Notes: generated by a model not told the origin, from the sequence alone. Counted from the stretch's first letter, positions 10,435-20,000 are shown. The stretch is DNA of 59,261 nucleotides from Paenibacillus sp. 1_12 (GCF_900114475.1 NZ_FOTE01000027.1:1-59261); one strand, 5' to 3'. Made by a program: numbers and translations.

Positions 10435-10916
10435 TTCGAGTAGGACAAGGTTTTGATGTGCACCAGCTGGTGGAAGGGCGTAAATGCATAATTGGCGGAG
10501 TTGAAATCCCTTATGAGAAGGGGCTGCTTGGTCATTCGGATGCGGATGTACTGCTGCATACGATTAGCGATGCGATTCTTGGAGCGCTGGGCATGGGAGA
10601 TATCGGCAAGCATTTTCCAGATACGGATGAGGCGTTCAAGGATGCGGATAGCTATCAGCTGTTGTTGCAGGTATGGAAGCTAGCCAAAGAAGCGGGCTAT
10701 AAGCTGGGAAATATTGATTCAACGATTATTGCCCAGAAGCCCAAAATGGCGCCATATATTCCTGCGATGGTGGAACGTATAGCTCAAGCGCTGGAAGCGG
10801 AGCCTTCACAGGTTAATGTGAAAGCTACTACTACCGAGCAGTTGGGTTTTACAGGGCGTGGTGAAGGAATCGCTTCACAATCGGTTGTTTGTCTAATAAG
10901 AAATGTGCTATCATAA
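10431..10916 (+). CDS. ispF: 2-C-methyl-D-erythritol 2,4-cyclodiphosphate synthase
   Basis: IspF closes the cyclodiphosphate ring in the MEP pathway. The 161-residue length is usual. Metal ligands are visible in GFDVHQ (D8, H10) and HSDADVLLH, and the C-terminal [15 protein letters not shown] motif is intact. The ATG overlaps the ispD stop as ATGA. Confidence 0.95.
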   Translation: MIRVGQGFDVHQLVEGRKCIIGGVEIPYEKGLLGHSDADVLLHTISDAILGALGMGDIGKHFPDTDEAFKDADSYQLLLQVWKLAKEAGYKLGNIDSTIIAQKPKMAPYIPAMVERIAQALEAEPSQVNVKATTTEQLGFTGRGEGIASQSVVCLIRNVLS

Positions 10917-10964
10917 CAACTATTATTATTTGGCTAACGGTTTTTATACAGGAGAGGAGCCATT

Positions 10965-12425
10965 ATGATGTCAGATCATTTGCGTGTAAGATATGCGCCC
11001 AGCCCGACCGGTCAATTGCATATTGGCGGTGCACGAACAGCGTTATTCAACTATTTGATGGCTCGTAAAGAAGGCGGCCAATTTATTATCCGCTTCGAGG
11101 ATACAGATCAAAGCCGTCATATTGAGTCAGGCGTCAGCAATCAGCTCGATGGATTAAAGTGGCTTGGGCTCGATTGGGATGAGAGTCTCGATATCGGAGG
11201 CGAATACGGACCTTACCGACAAATGGAGCGTCTGGATTTGTATAAGCCCTTCGTTGAGCAACTGCTTGCAGGTGGTCATGCTTATCCCTGTTATTGTTCC
11301 GAGGAGGAGCTGGAGCAGGAACGTGCCGAGCAGGAAGCAAGAGGGGAAATGCCTCGTTACTCAGGTAAGGGCCGTTATTTAACTGCGGAACAAATTGCAG
11401 CCTATGATGCAGAGGGTCGTAAGCCGTCGATACGGTTCCGTGTGCCTGAGGGCCGTTTGATCGCCTTTGATGATCGAATCCGTGAGCATGTAGAGTTTGA
11501 ATCCGATGGTATTGGCGATTTCATCATTGTACGTGCGGATGGAATTCCAACTTACAATTTTGCTGTTATTTTGGACGATCATTTGATGAAAATTAACCTG
11601 GTTATTCGCGGCGAGGAGCATTTGTCGAACACGCCAAGACAGATTCTGATGTATGAAGCATTGGGATTACCTATACCGGAATTTGCCCATCTATCGATTA
11701 TTTTGAATCCGGATCGCAAGAAAATGAGCAAACGGGATGAGTCGATTGTCCAGTTTATCGGTCAATACCGAGATCTCGGTTATTTGCCTGAAGCTGTGCT
11801 GAACTTCATCACTTTGCTTGGCTGGTCGCCTGTAGGCGAAGAAGAGATATTTACCAAGGAAGAAATTATTGCCCAATTCGATCTAAGCCGTGTGTCGAAA
11901 AGCCCTGCGGTATTCGATATGGATAAGCTGAACTGGATGAACAACCATTATATGAAAAAGACGGAGCTGTCCCGTGTGGTGGAGCTATCGCTGCCGCATT
12001 TGCAAACTGCCGGACTTATTCCGCAGACATTGAGCACGGAGCAGGAAGATTGGATTAAAAAGCTAGTAGGCTTGAATCAAGACCGGATGCAGTATGCTGG
12101 AGAGATCGTCCAGCTTAGCCAAATCTTTTTCCAGGAAGACGTTTCCTATGAAGATGAAGAAGCAAAGACCATCTTGGCTGAAGAATACGCGCCTATTGTC
12201 ATTCGCGGGTTCCTGGACGAAGTGGAACGTGCCGAAGCTTTTGAAGCTGAGCTTATACCAGGGATGCTGAAAGCCGTGCAGAAGGCTACGGGTTATAAGG
12301 GTAAGCCGCTATTCATGTCGATTCGTGTTGCCTTAACAGGCCAAACACATGGACCTGACCTCAATATGACTGTATTTTTGCTGGGAAAAAATAAGGTTGC
12401 TGCTCGGTTGAACAAATTATTGTAA
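10965..12425 (+). CDS. gltX: Glutamyl-tRNA synthetase
   Basis: GltX charges tRNA-Glu, and probably tRNA-Gln in a genus that uses the amidotransferase route. It has 486 residues. The class I signatures are [15 protein letters not shown] (HIGH-type) and KKMSKRDE (KMSKS-type), with a four-cysteine-like CYCSEEE insert around residue 107. The ATG follows AGGAGAGG; a second ATG three bases later is equally possible. It overlaps the promoter of the cysE T-box transcript at its stop codon. Confidence 0.95.
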   Translation: MMSDHLRVRYAPSPTGQLHIGGARTALFNYLMARKEGGQFIIRFEDTDQSRHIESGVSNQLDGLKWLGLDWDESLDIGGEYGPYRQMERLDLYKPFVEQLLAGGHAYPCYCSEEELEQERAEQEARGEMPRYSGKGRYLTAEQIAAYDAEGRKPSIRFRVPEGRLIAFDDRIREHVEFESDGIGDFIIVRADGIPTYNFAVILDDHLMKINLVIRGEEHLSNTPRQILMYEALGLPIPEFAHLSIILNPDRKKMSKRDESIVQFIGQYRDLGYLPEAVLNFITLLGWSPVGEEEIFTKEEIIAQFDLSRVSKSPAVFDMDKLNWMNNHYMKKTELSRVVELSLPHLQTAGLIPQTLSTEQEDWIKKLVGLNQDRMQYAGEIVQLSQIFFQEDVSYEDEEAKTILAEEYAPIVIRGFLDEVERAEAFEAELIPGMLKAVQKATGYKGKPLFMSIRVALTGQTHGPDLNMTVFLLGKNKVAARLNKLL

Positions 12426-12448
12426 ACCGAATGCTTTTTCGTTATACT
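12420..12448 (+). promoter_or_regulatory. Putative promoter of the cysE-cysS T-box transcript
   Basis: TTGTAA (12420-12425, spanning the gltX stop codon), a 17-nt spacer, and TATACT (12443-12448). The start site would fall about 12455, just before the T-box leader. Confidence 0.5.
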
Positions 12449-12465
12449 TATCACCATATAACAAT

Positions 12466-12757
12466 CGTGGCGTAGATCAGGAGAGTACAATTGAGTTAGG
12501 GTTTTACAGAGAGGACAACCGCGGCGATACAGCCCGAGCTGAAAGCTGTCCATATCCTATCATTGGAAATGCACCTGGGAGCCGTATTGACGAGCTGCTT
12601 CAGATAGCTGACCTATAACGTCCGTTACTGATGTCAGGGTAGTCATACCGTATTTGTTCACGTTACGAACAATGAGATGGACAGGAAAGTGCTGTCCAAG
12701 CAGAGTGGAACCGCGACTTTTTCGCCTCTGCAGCCTTTATGGCTGTGGGGGCTTTTC
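12466..12757 (+). promoter_or_regulatory. T-box leader (tRNA-Cys sensing) with terminator
   Basis: This leader fills the 390-nt gap between gltX and cysE. The conserved T-box AGTGGAACCGCG lies at 12704-12715. The downstream terminator pairs 12724-12735 with 12741-12752 over all 12 positions (with G-U pairs) and is followed by TTTTCT. In the Stem I region the sequence GGAAATGCACC places a TGC cysteine codon at 12570-12572 in the context expected for the specifier loop. Uncharged tRNA-Cys would pair with it and stabilise the antiterminator. The cysteine assignment is inferred from codon context plus the downstream genes. Confidence 0.88.
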
Positions 12758-12815
12758 TATGTTTACAGCTTGTTGGTCAGCCTACGGCAAGAAGGAAGAA
12801 AGCAGGTGGAACGTC

Positions 12816-13478
12816 ATGTTTAAGTTCATGAAGGAAGATATCACAACGATATTCGAGAATGATCCGGCGGCTCGCAGCTGGTTTGAAGTGGTCTTTACTT
12901 ATTCGGGTCTGCACGCATTATGGGCGCATCGTGTAGCCCACAGCCTTTATAAAAATCATTGGTATACCTTAGCCAGAGTTATCTCGCAATGGAGCCGTTT
13001 CATGACCGGAATTGAAATTCATCCGGGAGCGGTTATTGGCCGTCGCTTTTTTATCGACCACGGGATGGGAGTCATTATTGGTGAGACTTGTGAGATTGGT
13101 GATGATGTAGTCCTATACCAAGGTGTTACTCTCGGAGGCACAGGCAAGGAGATAGGCAAACGCCACCCGACGATCGGCAGTAATGTAGTTATATCTTCCG
13201 GAGCCAAGGTGATAGGGTCGTTCCTAGTCGGCGACAATTCGCGTATCGGCGCCAATGCGGTTGTATTGAGCACGGTACCTCCTAACAGCACGGTAGTGGG
13301 TATACCTGGGCGTATTGTGAAGCAGGATGGAGTGCGTGTGGGACGGTTGGATCATAATAATCTGCCTGATCCCGTAATTGATATGTTTCGACAACTGCAG
13401 CAGCAGATTGACGAACTGAAATTGGAAGTAAAAGCAATTAAACAGACAAGCGGAGGTAGCCAGGATCATGGTGCTTAA
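12816..13478 (+). CDS. cysE: Serine O-acetyltransferase
   Basis: CysE acetylates serine to O-acetylserine, the first step of cysteine synthesis. At 220 residues it is the short Bacillales form. A helical N-terminus precedes left-handed beta-helix hexapeptide repeats ([39 protein letters not shown]). ATG 12816 follows AGGTGG (12804-12809); the open frame extends upstream through the T-box but without a ribosome site. It overlaps cysS by 11 nt, so both respond to the same T-box. Confidence 0.95.
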   Translation: MFKFMKEDITTIFENDPAARSWFEVVFTYSGLHALWAHRVAHSLYKNHWYTLARVISQWSRFMTGIEIHPGAVIGRRFFIDHGMGVIIGETCEIGDDVVLYQGVTLGGTGKEIGKRHPTIGSNVVISSGAKVIGSFLVGDNSRIGANAVVLSTVPPNSTVVGIPGRIVKQDGVRVGRLDHNNLPDPVIDMFRQLQQQIDELKLEVKAIKQTSGGSQDHGA

Positions 13479-14865
13479 AATTTATAATACATTGACGAGA
13501 GCGAAGGATGAATTCCAGCCCTTGGAGTCTGGAAAAGTGAAGATGTATGTATGTGGTCCAACGGTGTATGATTACATCCATATTGGAAATGCGCGTCCGA
13601 TGGTGTTTTTCGATGTTGTTCGCAGATATTTGGAATCCATCAACTACGAAGTCAACTACGTCGTCAACTTTACTGATGTAGATGATAAGCTGATTAAAAA
13701 AGCGGCACAAATGGAATTAAGCGTTCCTGAAGTGGCAGATATGTTTATTCAAAAGTTTTACGAGGATACAGAAGGCTTAGGCATTCGCAAAGCGACATTA
13801 AATCCACGCGTAACAGAAAATATTGACGACATCATCACGTTTATTGAAGGTCTTTTTGAAAAAAACTTCGCTTATGAGCGCGGCGGTGATGTGTATTTTC
13901 GTACAACGCAGTTCACAGAATACGGCAAGCTGTCACACCAAAATGTGGACGAATTGCAATTCGGCATCCGCGTAGAGGTCGATGACCGCAAAGAAAATCC
14001 ACAGGATTTTGTACTCTGGAAAGCTGCCAAAACCGGAGAGATCTCCTGGGACAGCCCATGGGGTCAAGGACGGCCCGGCTGGCATATCGAGTGCTCCGCG
14101 ATGGTACGCAAATATTTGGGAGATACGATCGACATCCACGGGGGAGGCCAAGACCTGCAGTTCCCGCATCATGAATGTGAAATTGCTCAATCGGAGTGCT
14201 TGACCGGACACCCTATGGCCAATTACTGGATGCATAATGGGTATATAAATATTGATAATGAAAAAATGTCCAAATCACTCGGTAATGGTGTGAATGTCAA
14301 CCAGCTGCTAAAAACGATCAGCCCGCAAACCTTGCGTTATTTCATGCTGTCGGTTCATTATCGCAACCCGTTGAACTTTAGTGAAGAGACGATTGAGCAA
14401 GCCAATAATGGCTTGGCGCGAATCGAGAACTGTCTGGCGAATATTAAACATCGGCTGACTACAGCTGGTGATGGAGAGGTTGCCGAAGAAATCGCACACG
14501 CGGTCAATGAAGTCCAGCGGCAATTTGAATTGAAAATGAATGATGATTTTAATACACCGGATGCGATCACGGCTGTGTTTGAGCTGGTTAGCGCAGCGAA
14601 TCCGTACGTACAGCAGCCAGAGGTGACACGCAGTTCGCTACAGCTTTTGTTGGAACGTTTCGAAACGATGGATCAGGTTTTGGGTATACTAGCTCAACCT
14701 GCCGAGCAGCTGCTGGATCAGGAAATTGAGCAATTGATTGTTGATCGTACCGAAGCCCGCAAGTCGAAGAACTGGGCGCGTGCGGATGAAATCCGCGATT
14801 TGTTGACGGAGAAGGGGATTACATTGGAGGATACGGCACAAGGTATTCGTTGGCGGAGGAAATAA
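13468..14865 (+). CDS. cysS: Cysteinyl-tRNA synthetase
   Basis: CysS charges tRNA-Cys. It has 465 residues. Class I motifs are [15 protein letters not shown] (zinc Cys plus HIGH-type) and EKMSKSLGN; the other zinc ligands sit in GWHIECS and HHECE. The start lies inside the cysE end with GGAGGT at 13452-13457. Being co-transcribed with cysE behind a Cys T-box matches its substrate. Confidence 0.97.
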   Translation: MVLKIYNTLTRAKDEFQPLESGKVKMYVCGPTVYDYIHIGNARPMVFFDVVRRYLESINYEVNYVVNFTDVDDKLIKKAAQMELSVPEVADMFIQKFYEDTEGLGIRKATLNPRVTENIDDIITFIEGLFEKNFAYERGGDVYFRTTQFTEYGKLSHQNVDELQFGIRVEVDDRKENPQDFVLWKAAKTGEISWDSPWGQGRPGWHIECSAMVRKYLGDTIDIHGGGQDLQFPHHECEIAQSECLTGHPMANYWMHNGYINIDNEKMSKSLGNGVNVNQLLKTISPQTLRYFMLSVHYRNPLNFSEETIEQANNGLARIENCLANIKHRLTTAGDGEVAEEIAHAVNEVQRQFELKMNDDFNTPDAITAVFELVSAANPYVQQPEVTRSSLQLLLERFETMDQVLGILAQPAEQLLDQEIEQLIVDRTEARKSKNWARADEIRDLLTEKGITLEDTAQGIRWRRK

Positions 14866-15305
14866 TGAGCCAAGAGCCCTTTTTGATGGAGACCGACTTA
14901 TTTTGTTTCCCGCCCGCCAAAGAACCGAAGCTGTTGGGTCCGATTGTATTGGCCTATATCGGGGATGCGATCTATGAGGTATTTATTCGTCAATACGTCA
15001 TTTCGATGGCCAATCAACGGCCCAATCACCTGCATAAGCTTTCGACACAATATGTTTCGGCAAGATCCCAAGCCAAATCGCTGCAGCGTCTCATGCCTAT
15101 CCTGACTGAAGAGGAAGCGGATATAGTCAAGCGTGGACGCAATGCCAAGTCAGGAACATCGGCGAAAAATGCGGACATCCTGGAATATCGCCACAGTACG
15201 GCATTTGAATGCTTGCTGGGCTATCTATATTACACGAAGCAGTTGGAAAGGCTTCAATACATCATGATGCAAACGCTTGAACCCAATCAGCATGACGCAA
15301 AATGA
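14865..15305 (+). CDS. mrnC: Mini-ribonuclease III
   Basis: MrnC trims 23S rRNA precursor ends. The 146-residue protein is an RNase III catalytic domain without the double-stranded-RNA-binding domain. The signature YIGDAIYEVF carries the catalytic acidic residues, and the helix KRGRNAKSGTSAKN is typical. The ATG shares one base with the cysS stop; GGAGGA at 14855-14860 is inside cysS. Confidence 0.93.
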   Translation: MSQEPFLMETDLFCFPPAKEPKLLGPIVLAYIGDAIYEVFIRQYVISMANQRPNHLHKLSTQYVSARSQAKSLQRLMPILTEEEADIVKRGRNAKSGTSAKNADILEYRHSTAFECLLGYLYYTKQLERLQYIMMQTLEPNQHDAK

Positions 15306-15353
15306 AGATGGTATTCGTTTAGAGCCAGCTTTTGCATAAAGGAGAGAACGAGC

Positions 15354-16100
15354 ATGGAGGAAGAAGAATATATTGCCGGCAAGCATTCAGTGCTGGAGGC
15401 ATTGCGTTCAGGAAGAACAATTAATAAAATATGGGTCGCCGAGAGCGCTCAAAAGCAAGTAACCCAACCGATTATAACTGAGGCTAAGCAAAAGGGAATA
15501 ATCGTCCAGTTTGTGGATAAGCGCAAGCTTGATCAGATGGTTGAAGAGGTGCCGCATCAAGGAGTTGTTGCCCAGGTTGCCGCTTATGCTTATGTGGAGA
15601 TTGAAGATATTTTAGCTTTTGCCAAAAGCCGGAATGAAGAGCCGTTTATCCTCATTTTGGATGAGATTGAAGACCCGCATAATTTGGGCTCGATTCTTCG
15701 ATCCGCTGACTGTACGGGTGTTCATGGAGTTATTATTCCCAAGCGTAGAGCGGTTGGCTTGACCGCCGCTGTATCCAAAACCTCGGCAGGCGCTGTTGAA
15801 TATGTTCGAGTAGCGCGGGTTACGAATATAGCGCAAACCATCGAGCAATTAAAGGAACGTGGTGTATGGGTAGCAGGTACGGATGTTGCCGCCAAGCAGC
15901 CTATTTATCAGACGAACCTGACGATTCCGCTCGCTATCGTGATCGGTAATGAGAATAAAGGCGTTGGCAGACTGATTAAGGAAAAATGTGATTTTCTGCT
16001 CAAGCTTCCCATGTTCGGCCATGTCAATTCGTTGAATGCCTCAGTGGCAGCATCTGTCTTTATGTACGAGGTAGTCCGTCAGCGGATTGCTGTGAAATAG
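15354..16100 (+). CDS. rlmB: 23S rRNA (guanosine-2'-O-)-methyltransferase RlmB (TrmH family)
   Basis: A SPOUT-class 2'-O-methyltransferase, 248 residues. An N-terminal substrate-binding domain (EEYIAGKHSVLEAL) is followed by the knot motifs NLGSILRSADCTG, VIGNENKGVGR and LPMFGHVNSLNASVAAS. The target G2251-type position is inferred from the family. AAGGAGAG precedes the ATG. It abuts rae1 with no gap. Confidence 0.93.
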   Translation: MEEEEYIAGKHSVLEALRSGRTINKIWVAESAQKQVTQPIITEAKQKGIIVQFVDKRKLDQMVEEVPHQGVVAQVAAYAYVEIEDILAFAKSRNEEPFILILDEIEDPHNLGSILRSADCTGVHGVIIPKRRAVGLTAAVSKTSAGAVEYVRVARVTNIAQTIEQLKERGVWVAGTDVAAKQPIYQTNLTIPLAIVIGNENKGVGRLIKEKCDFLLKLPMFGHVNSLNASVAASVFMYEVVRQRIAVK

Positions 16101-16628
16101 ATGGTAGCTCCGGCTTTTAAGGAGTTCCTCATTGTTGATGGATACAACATTATTGGAGATTGGCCAGAACTGCAGAAGCTAAAGGATATTAGCTTGGAGG
16201 ATGCACGTGACCGTTTGATCGAGCAGCTCGCTGAATATCAATCCTTTTCCGGTATTAAAGTACTGCTGGTTTTCGATGCCTACTATGTGCCCGGCCTGGG
16301 TGGCAAGTATGAGCACAGCAAGCTGCGAATTTATTATACGAAGGAAAAGGAAACAGCAGACGAGCTGATTGAGCGTTTGGTTATTGAGCATGTTGGACGG
16401 CGCAAGCAGATCTATGTGGCAACCTCCGATATGACCGAGCAGAATGTAATTTTTGGAAAAGGCGCATTCCGTATTCCGGCCAGTGAGCTTCTGGTGAAGG
16501 TCAGACATGCCAAGCGGGAGATTCATAACAAAATCCAAGAGGACACGACGCGAAGGCGAAATACTTTTGACAGCAAACTAAGCAGCGAGATGAAAGATCT
16601 CTTTGAAAAATGGCGTAGAGGCCGTTGA
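16101..16628 (+). CDS. rae1: Rae1/YacP, ribosome-associated NYN-domain endoribonuclease
   Basis: Rae1 in B. subtilis cleaves certain mRNAs in the ribosomal A site. The 175-residue protein opens with the NYN signature FLIVDGYNIIGDW (catalytic Asp), has VLLVFDAYYVPG and conserved acidic residues (KETADELIERL, VATSDMTEQN), and ends in a basic helix. The ATG directly follows the rlmB stop, and no ribosome site is close, so translation coupling to rlmB is likely. Confidence 0.9.
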   Translation: MVAPAFKEFLIVDGYNIIGDWPELQKLKDISLEDARDRLIEQLAEYQSFSGIKVLLVFDAYYVPGLGGKYEHSKLRIYYTKEKETADELIERLVIEHVGRRKQIYVATSDMTEQNVIFGKGAFRIPASELLVKVRHAKREIHNKIQEDTTRRRNTFDSKLSSEMKDLFEKWRRGR

Positions 16629-16666
16629 TGATAAATGGAATAAAGCCCCATCTATCGTGAATTCGG

Positions 16667-16696
16667 TTGACGATAATAGATTACATAATGTATACT
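16667..16696 (+). promoter_or_regulatory. Sigma-A promoter of sigH
   Basis: TTGACG (16667-16672), 18-nt spacer, TATACT (16691-16696), 59 nt before the TTG start. In B. subtilis spo0H is AbrB-controlled; no specific operator is recognisable here. Confidence 0.65.
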
Positions 16697-16754
16697 TATC
16701 CTATCTTTTAGGATCAAGTAGATTATGAGTCTTGCCTAGGCCGGAGGGATTATT

Positions 16755-17402
16755 TTGAGTGTCGACCTCAAAGAATTGAGAATGTGCGAATACGACCTCA
16801 AGGCAGATGAAGACATTGTCGAAGCGGTCCGTGAAGGGGATAGCGACGCATTGGAGTACTTGATTAACAAGTATAAAAACTTCGTTCGCGCCAAAGCACG
16901 CTCCTATTTTTTAATAGGTGCTGACAGGGAAGATATCGTGCAAGAAGGTATGATAGGTTTATATAAATCCATACGTGACTTTCGTGGAGACAAGCTTGCT
17001 TCCTTTAAAGCCTTTGCTGAACTTTGCATCACCCGTCAAATTATTACGGCGATCAAAACCGCAACCCGCCAGAAGCATATTCCTCTTAACTCGTATGTTT
17101 CGCTGGATAAACCGATTTATGATGAAGACTCCGATCGAACCCTGCTTGATGTCATCTGCGGATCGCGTGTCACAGATCCTGAGGAATTGATTATTAACCA
17201 AGAAGAATTCAGCGGGTTGGAAGATAAAATGGGTGAAATATTAAGCGATCTGGAACGTAGAGTGCTTATGCTATATTTAGACGGTCGTTCCTATCAAGAA
17301 ATTGCCGTAGATCTGGATCGTCATGTGAAGTCGATTGATAACGCCTTGCAGCGTGTCAAACGAAAGCTAGAACGGTATTTGGAAGTAAGAGATGCAAGGT
17401 AA
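16755..17402 (+). CDS. sigH: RNA polymerase sigma-H factor
   Basis: SigH drives early stationary-phase and sporulation genes. The 215 residues show sigma-70 region 2 (DREDIVQEGMIGLYKSIRDF, core binding and -10 recognition) and region 4 helix-turn-helix (SYQEIAVDLDRHVKSIDNAL). The start is TTG 16755, six nt after GGAGGG (16743-16748); no ATG fits. Its place between rae1 and rpmG-secE-nusG is conserved in Bacillales. Confidence 0.95.
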   Translation: MSVDLKELRMCEYDLKADEDIVEAVREGDSDALEYLINKYKNFVRAKARSYFLIGADREDIVQEGMIGLYKSIRDFRGDKLASFKAFAELCITRQIITAIKTATRQKHIPLNSYVSLDKPIYDEDSDRTLLDVICGSRVTDPEELIINQEEFSGLEDKMGEILSDLERRVLMLYLDGRSYQEIAVDLDRHVKSIDNALQRVKRKLERYLEVRDAR

Positions 17403-17438
17403 AGCGCCTGTTGATAATACGGTGCTTTATTTTTTTTG
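17401..17438 (+). terminator. Terminator after sigH
   Basis: AAAGCGCC (17401-17408) pairs with GGTGCTTT (17421-17428), followed by ATTTTTTTT. The stem starts within the sigH stop codon. Confidence 0.8.
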
Positions 17439-17486
17439 CTAGTTTAGTTTGCGGATTCTTCGTATATACTGGTAAATAGGTTTTCC

Positions 17487-17515
17487 TTGACATGAAAATA
17501 GCGCTATGCTAAAGT
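17487..17515 (+). promoter_or_regulatory. Promoter of rpmG-secE-nusG
   Basis: Consensus TTGACA (17487-17492), 17-nt spacer ending in TGC, then TAAAGT (17510-17515), so an extended -10. The start would be near 17522. Confidence 0.7.
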
Positions 17516-17523
17516 AATCAGGT

Positions 17524-17549
17524 AGCCTTAAAACTGGTAGGCTTTTTTT
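17524..17549 (+). terminator. Hairpin with T run at the 5' end of the rpmG transcript
   Basis: AGCCT (17524-17528) pairs with AGGCT (17539-17543) around a 10-nt loop, followed by seven T (17543-17549). It lies immediately after the predicted start site. It could be a weak terminator for upstream read-through or an early attenuator of rpmG-secE-nusG. Confidence 0.5.
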
Positions 17550-17600
17550 GCTCTTTTTAAGGATTCAAATATGAGGCTGGGACCGTAGGAGGTGTACATC

Positions 17601-17750
17601 ATGCGGGTAATTATTACGTTAGCGTGCACGAACTGCAAGCAAAGGAACTATACGTCCAACAAAAATAAGCGCAACAACCCGGACCGCATGGAGTTGAAGA
17701 AGTTTTGTAAGTTTTGCAATGAACATACTGCTCATCGCGAAACTAGGTAG
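17601..17750 (+). CDS. rpmG: 50S ribosomal protein L33 (zinc-binding form)
   Basis: A 49-residue protein, too short for most gene finders. The sequence begins [14 protein letters not shown] and has a second pair CKFC, so it is the four-cysteine zinc form of L33. GGAGGT (17588-17593) precedes ATG 17601. It lies directly before secE and nusG, as in other Bacillales. Confidence 0.93.
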   Translation: MRVIITLACTNCKQRNYTSNKNKRNNPDRMELKKFCKFCNEHTAHRETR

Positions 17751-17768
17751 TTTCTTGGAGGTGTAGTT

Positions 17769-17981
17769 TTGTCATTTCTGGTTAGAATGAAGCGAGGCTT
17801 CGGTAACACATTTTCTTTTTTTGCGGACAGTTGGGCCGAATTGAAAAAAGTGAAATGGCCAAGTCGTAAAGAGTTGATCAGCTATACGCTGGTTGTACTG
17901 TTTACAGTTGCATTTGTCACTGTTTATTTCTATGTGCTGGATTTGGGTATTTCTGAGCTGCTACGCCTTATTTTCAAATAA
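17769..17981 (+). CDS. secE: Preprotein translocase subunit SecE
   Basis: SecE is the small clamp subunit of SecYEG. The 70 residues have a cytoplasmic amphipathic stretch with the conserved ELKKVKWPSRKEL (about 22-34) followed by a single membrane helix (about 38-60). The start is TTG 17769, five nt after GGAGGTG (17757-17763). The nearest ATG is too far from a ribosome site. Confidence 0.92.
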   Translation: MSFLVRMKRGFGNTFSFFADSWAELKKVKWPSRKELISYTLVVLFTVAFVTVYFYVLDLGISELLRLIFK

Positions 17982-18004
17982 AGCGGGAGTTATAGGTGGC
18001 AATT

Positions 18005-18544
18005 ATGGAAATGGAAAAAAGATGGTACGTTGTACATACCTATTCCGGGTATGAAAACAAGGTCAAGGCAAACTTGGAGAAACGCGTAGAGTCCATGGAT
18101 ATGACGGACAAAATTTTCCGCGTTTTGGTTCCGATGGAAGAAGAGATCGTGAACAAGGATGGCAAGAAGAAAACGGTTATGCGTAAAGTATACCCGGGTT
18201 ACGTGCTGGTTGAAATGGTTCAGACGGATGATTCGTGGTATGTCGTGCGTAATACGCCGGGTGTCACGGGCTTTGTCGGATCCACAGGATCAGGTTCGAA
18301 ACCGACGGCTTTGCTTCCTGAAGAAGTGGAGGCTATTCTTAAGCATATGGGCATGGAAGAGCCTAAGCCTAAGATTGACTTCGAATTGAAAGAAACCGTT
18401 CGTGTCAAAGAGGGTCCTTTTGCTAATTTTGTTGGTTCCATTGAAGAAATTCTGATCGACAAAAGCAAGCTGAAGGTTCATGTTAACATGTTCGGAAGAG
18501 AAACACCTTTGGAGCTTGACTACCATCAGGTAGAGAAAATCTAA
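18005..18544 (+). CDS. nusG: Transcription elongation/pausing factor NusG
   Basis: NusG binds RNA polymerase and links transcription to translation. The 179 residues comprise the NGN domain (RWYVVHTYSGYENKVK at the start, PGYVLVEM, VVRNTPGVTGFVG) and a C-terminal KOW domain (VKEGPFANFVGSIEEI). ATG 18005 follows AGGTGG (17994-17999) by 5 nt. GTG 17996 and ATG 18011 are alternative starts. Confidence 0.95.
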   Translation: MEMEKRWYVVHTYSGYENKVKANLEKRVESMDMTDKIFRVLVPMEEEIVNKDGKKKTVMRKVYPGYVLVEMVQTDDSWYVVRNTPGVTGFVGSTGSGSKPTALLPEEVEAILKHMGMEEPKPKIDFELKETVRVKEGPFANFVGSIEEILIDKSKLKVHVNMFGRETPLELDYHQVEKI

Positions 18545-18583
18545 AGGGGAATATCGTATACTAGCGCAAGGAGGTGTAACACA

Positions 18584-19009
18584 ATGGCAAAAAAGGTTAT
18601 TAAAATTGTTAAATTGCAGGTTAGTGCCGCTAAAGCGAACCCGGCTCCACCAATCGGTCCAGCTTTGGGTCAAGCAGGTGTTAACATCATGGCTTTTTGT
18701 AAGGAGTTTAACGCTCGTACTGCCGATCAAGCGGGTTTGATTATTCCTGTTGAAATCACAGTTTTCGAGGATCGTTCCTTTACTTTCATTTGCAAAACGC
18801 CACCGGCTGCTGTATTGCTGCGCGTTGCTGCTGGAATTCCTAAAGGCTCCGGTGAACCGAACAAGAAGAAAGTTGCTACTGTAACAAGTGCGACAATCCG
18901 TGAAATTGCTGAACAAAAAATGCCTGACCTTAACGCTGCATCTGTTGAAGCTGCAATGCGTATGGTTGAAGGTACAGCACGCAGCATGGGCGTTTCTATT
19001 AAAGACTAG
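18584..19009 (+). CDS. rplK: 50S ribosomal protein L11
   Basis: L11 forms part of the GTPase-associated centre and is needed for the stringent response. The 141-residue length is standard, with a proline-rich N-terminal domain ([16 protein letters not shown]) and a C-terminal rRNA-binding domain ([12 protein letters not shown] at the end). AAGGAGGTG (18568-18576) is a strong ribosome site. Confidence 0.97.
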   Translation: MAKKVIKIVKLQVSAAKANPAPPIGPALGQAGVNIMAFCKEFNARTADQAGLIIPVEITVFEDRSFTFICKTPPAAVLLRVAAGIPKGSGEPNKKKVATVTSATIREIAEQKMPDLNAASVEAAMRMVEGTARSMGVSIKD

Positions 19010-19030
19010 TAAACACTAGTTCCATGCACA

Positions 19031-19056
19031 GTGGGAGGATATTCCGCTAATACCAC
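19031..19056 (+). promoter_or_regulatory. Putative L1-binding site in the rplK-rplA gap
   Basis: GTGG (19031-19034) and CCAC (19053-19056) enclose GAGGATATTCCGCTAATA, giving two short helices separated by an asymmetric loop. This resembles the L1-binding fold of 23S rRNA that is mimicked in r-protein mRNAs. It sits just before the rplA ribosome site. Assigned from the pattern only. Confidence 0.5.
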
Positions 19057-19072
19057 ATAGGAGGATAACCAA

Positions 19073-19765
19073 ATGGCTAAAGTTAGTAAAAAATATGCAG
19101 AAGCAGTTAAACTGTTTGATGCAGAAGCTTTGTATGAAGCTAAAGAAGCGATTGAGCTTGTAAAAAAAGCAGCATCAGCTAAGTTTGATGAAACTGTTGA
19201 AGTTGCAGTTCGTCTGGGTGTAGACCCAAGAAAGCAAGACCAAGCTGTTCGTGGCGTTGTTGTACTTCCTCACGGCACTGGTAAAACCAAACGTGTTCTT
19301 GTATTCGCTAAAGGTGATAAAGTAAGAGAAGCGGAAGCGGCTGGTGCTGACTTCGTAGGCGATCAAGACATGATTAACAAAATCCAACAAGGTTGGTTTG
19401 ATTTTGATGTTTGCGTAGCTACTCCCGACATGATGAGTGAAGTGGGTAAGTTGGGTCGTATCTTGGGTGGTAAAGGTTTGATGCCTAACCCTAAAGCTGG
19501 TACCGTTACATTTGATGTAGCGAAAGCAGTTCAGGAGATTAAAGCAGGTAAAATCGAATACCGTTTGGATAAAGCCGGACAAATCCATGCTCCAATTGGT
19601 AAAGTATCCTTTGATGACGAGAAGCTTGCTGAAAACTTCCGTGCATTAATCGACGCTTTAGTTAGAGCGAAACCTGCTGCTGCTAAAGGTATTTACCTTA
19701 AAAACATCGCAGTTTCCTCAACAATGGGTCCAGCTGCTCGCGTAAACACACAAACATATAGATAA
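19073..19765 (+). CDS. rplA: 50S ribosomal protein L1
   Basis: L1 builds the mobile L1 stalk at the E site and in many bacteria represses its own operon. The protein has 230 residues. The family signature occurs around [28 protein letters not shown] precedes the ATG. It follows rplK by 63 nt, a gap that contains a candidate L1 mRNA site. Confidence 0.97.
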   Translation: MAKVSKKYAEAVKLFDAEALYEAKEAIELVKKAASAKFDETVEVAVRLGVDPRKQDQAVRGVVVLPHGTGKTKRVLVFAKGDKVREAEAAGADFVGDQDMINKIQQGWFDFDVCVATPDMMSEVGKLGRILGGKGLMPNPKAGTVTFDVAKAVQEIKAGKIEYRLDKAGQIHAPIGKVSFDDEKLAENFRALIDALVRAKPAAAKGIYLKNIAVSSTMGPAARVNTQTYR

Positions 19766-19771
19766 GTTGGA

Positions 19772-19800
19772 TTGACATTTTGTAAATGTCATGATAACCT
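19772..19800 (+). promoter_or_regulatory. Promoter of rplJ-rplL with a perfect dyad
   Basis: TTGACA (19772-19777), 17-nt spacer, TGA then TAACCT (19795-19800). TGACATTT (19773-19780) and AAATGTCA (19784-19791) are perfect 8-bp arms around TGT, covering the -35 and spacer. The same arms recur at the rpoB promoter. Confidence 0.6.
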
Positions 19801-19822
19801 ATTCTAGCTGATAATTGAATAT

Positions 19823-19966
19823 GACTTACCGTAGACAGCAGGTGCTCGTATCAGAGCTTAATGTCCTGCCGAGGTGTTATGATATAGAATCGGGTTTCTT
19901 TGTTCGACCAAAGATAACGTGAATCATCATGCCTTCGCAGCGTCTGCGGAGGCATCTTTATTTTTT
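19823..19966 (+). promoter_or_regulatory. Ribosomal protein L10 leader with attenuator
   Basis: The sequence CCGTAGACAGCAGG...CCTGCCGAGG matches the known L10(L12)4-binding leader. GCAGG (19838-19842) pairs with CCTGC (19865-19869), enclosing a GCTC/GAGC hairpin (19844-19857). Farther on a 12-bp stem (19929-19940 with 19944-19955) runs into CTTTATTTTTT, an intrinsic terminator. Excess L10-L12 would favour termination before rplJ. Together with the element at 20001 it occupies the 321-nt gap after rplA. Confidence 0.88.
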
Positions 19967-20000
19967 ACAGGTGCCTTCGTTTACGTGATGAGTTTTATTT

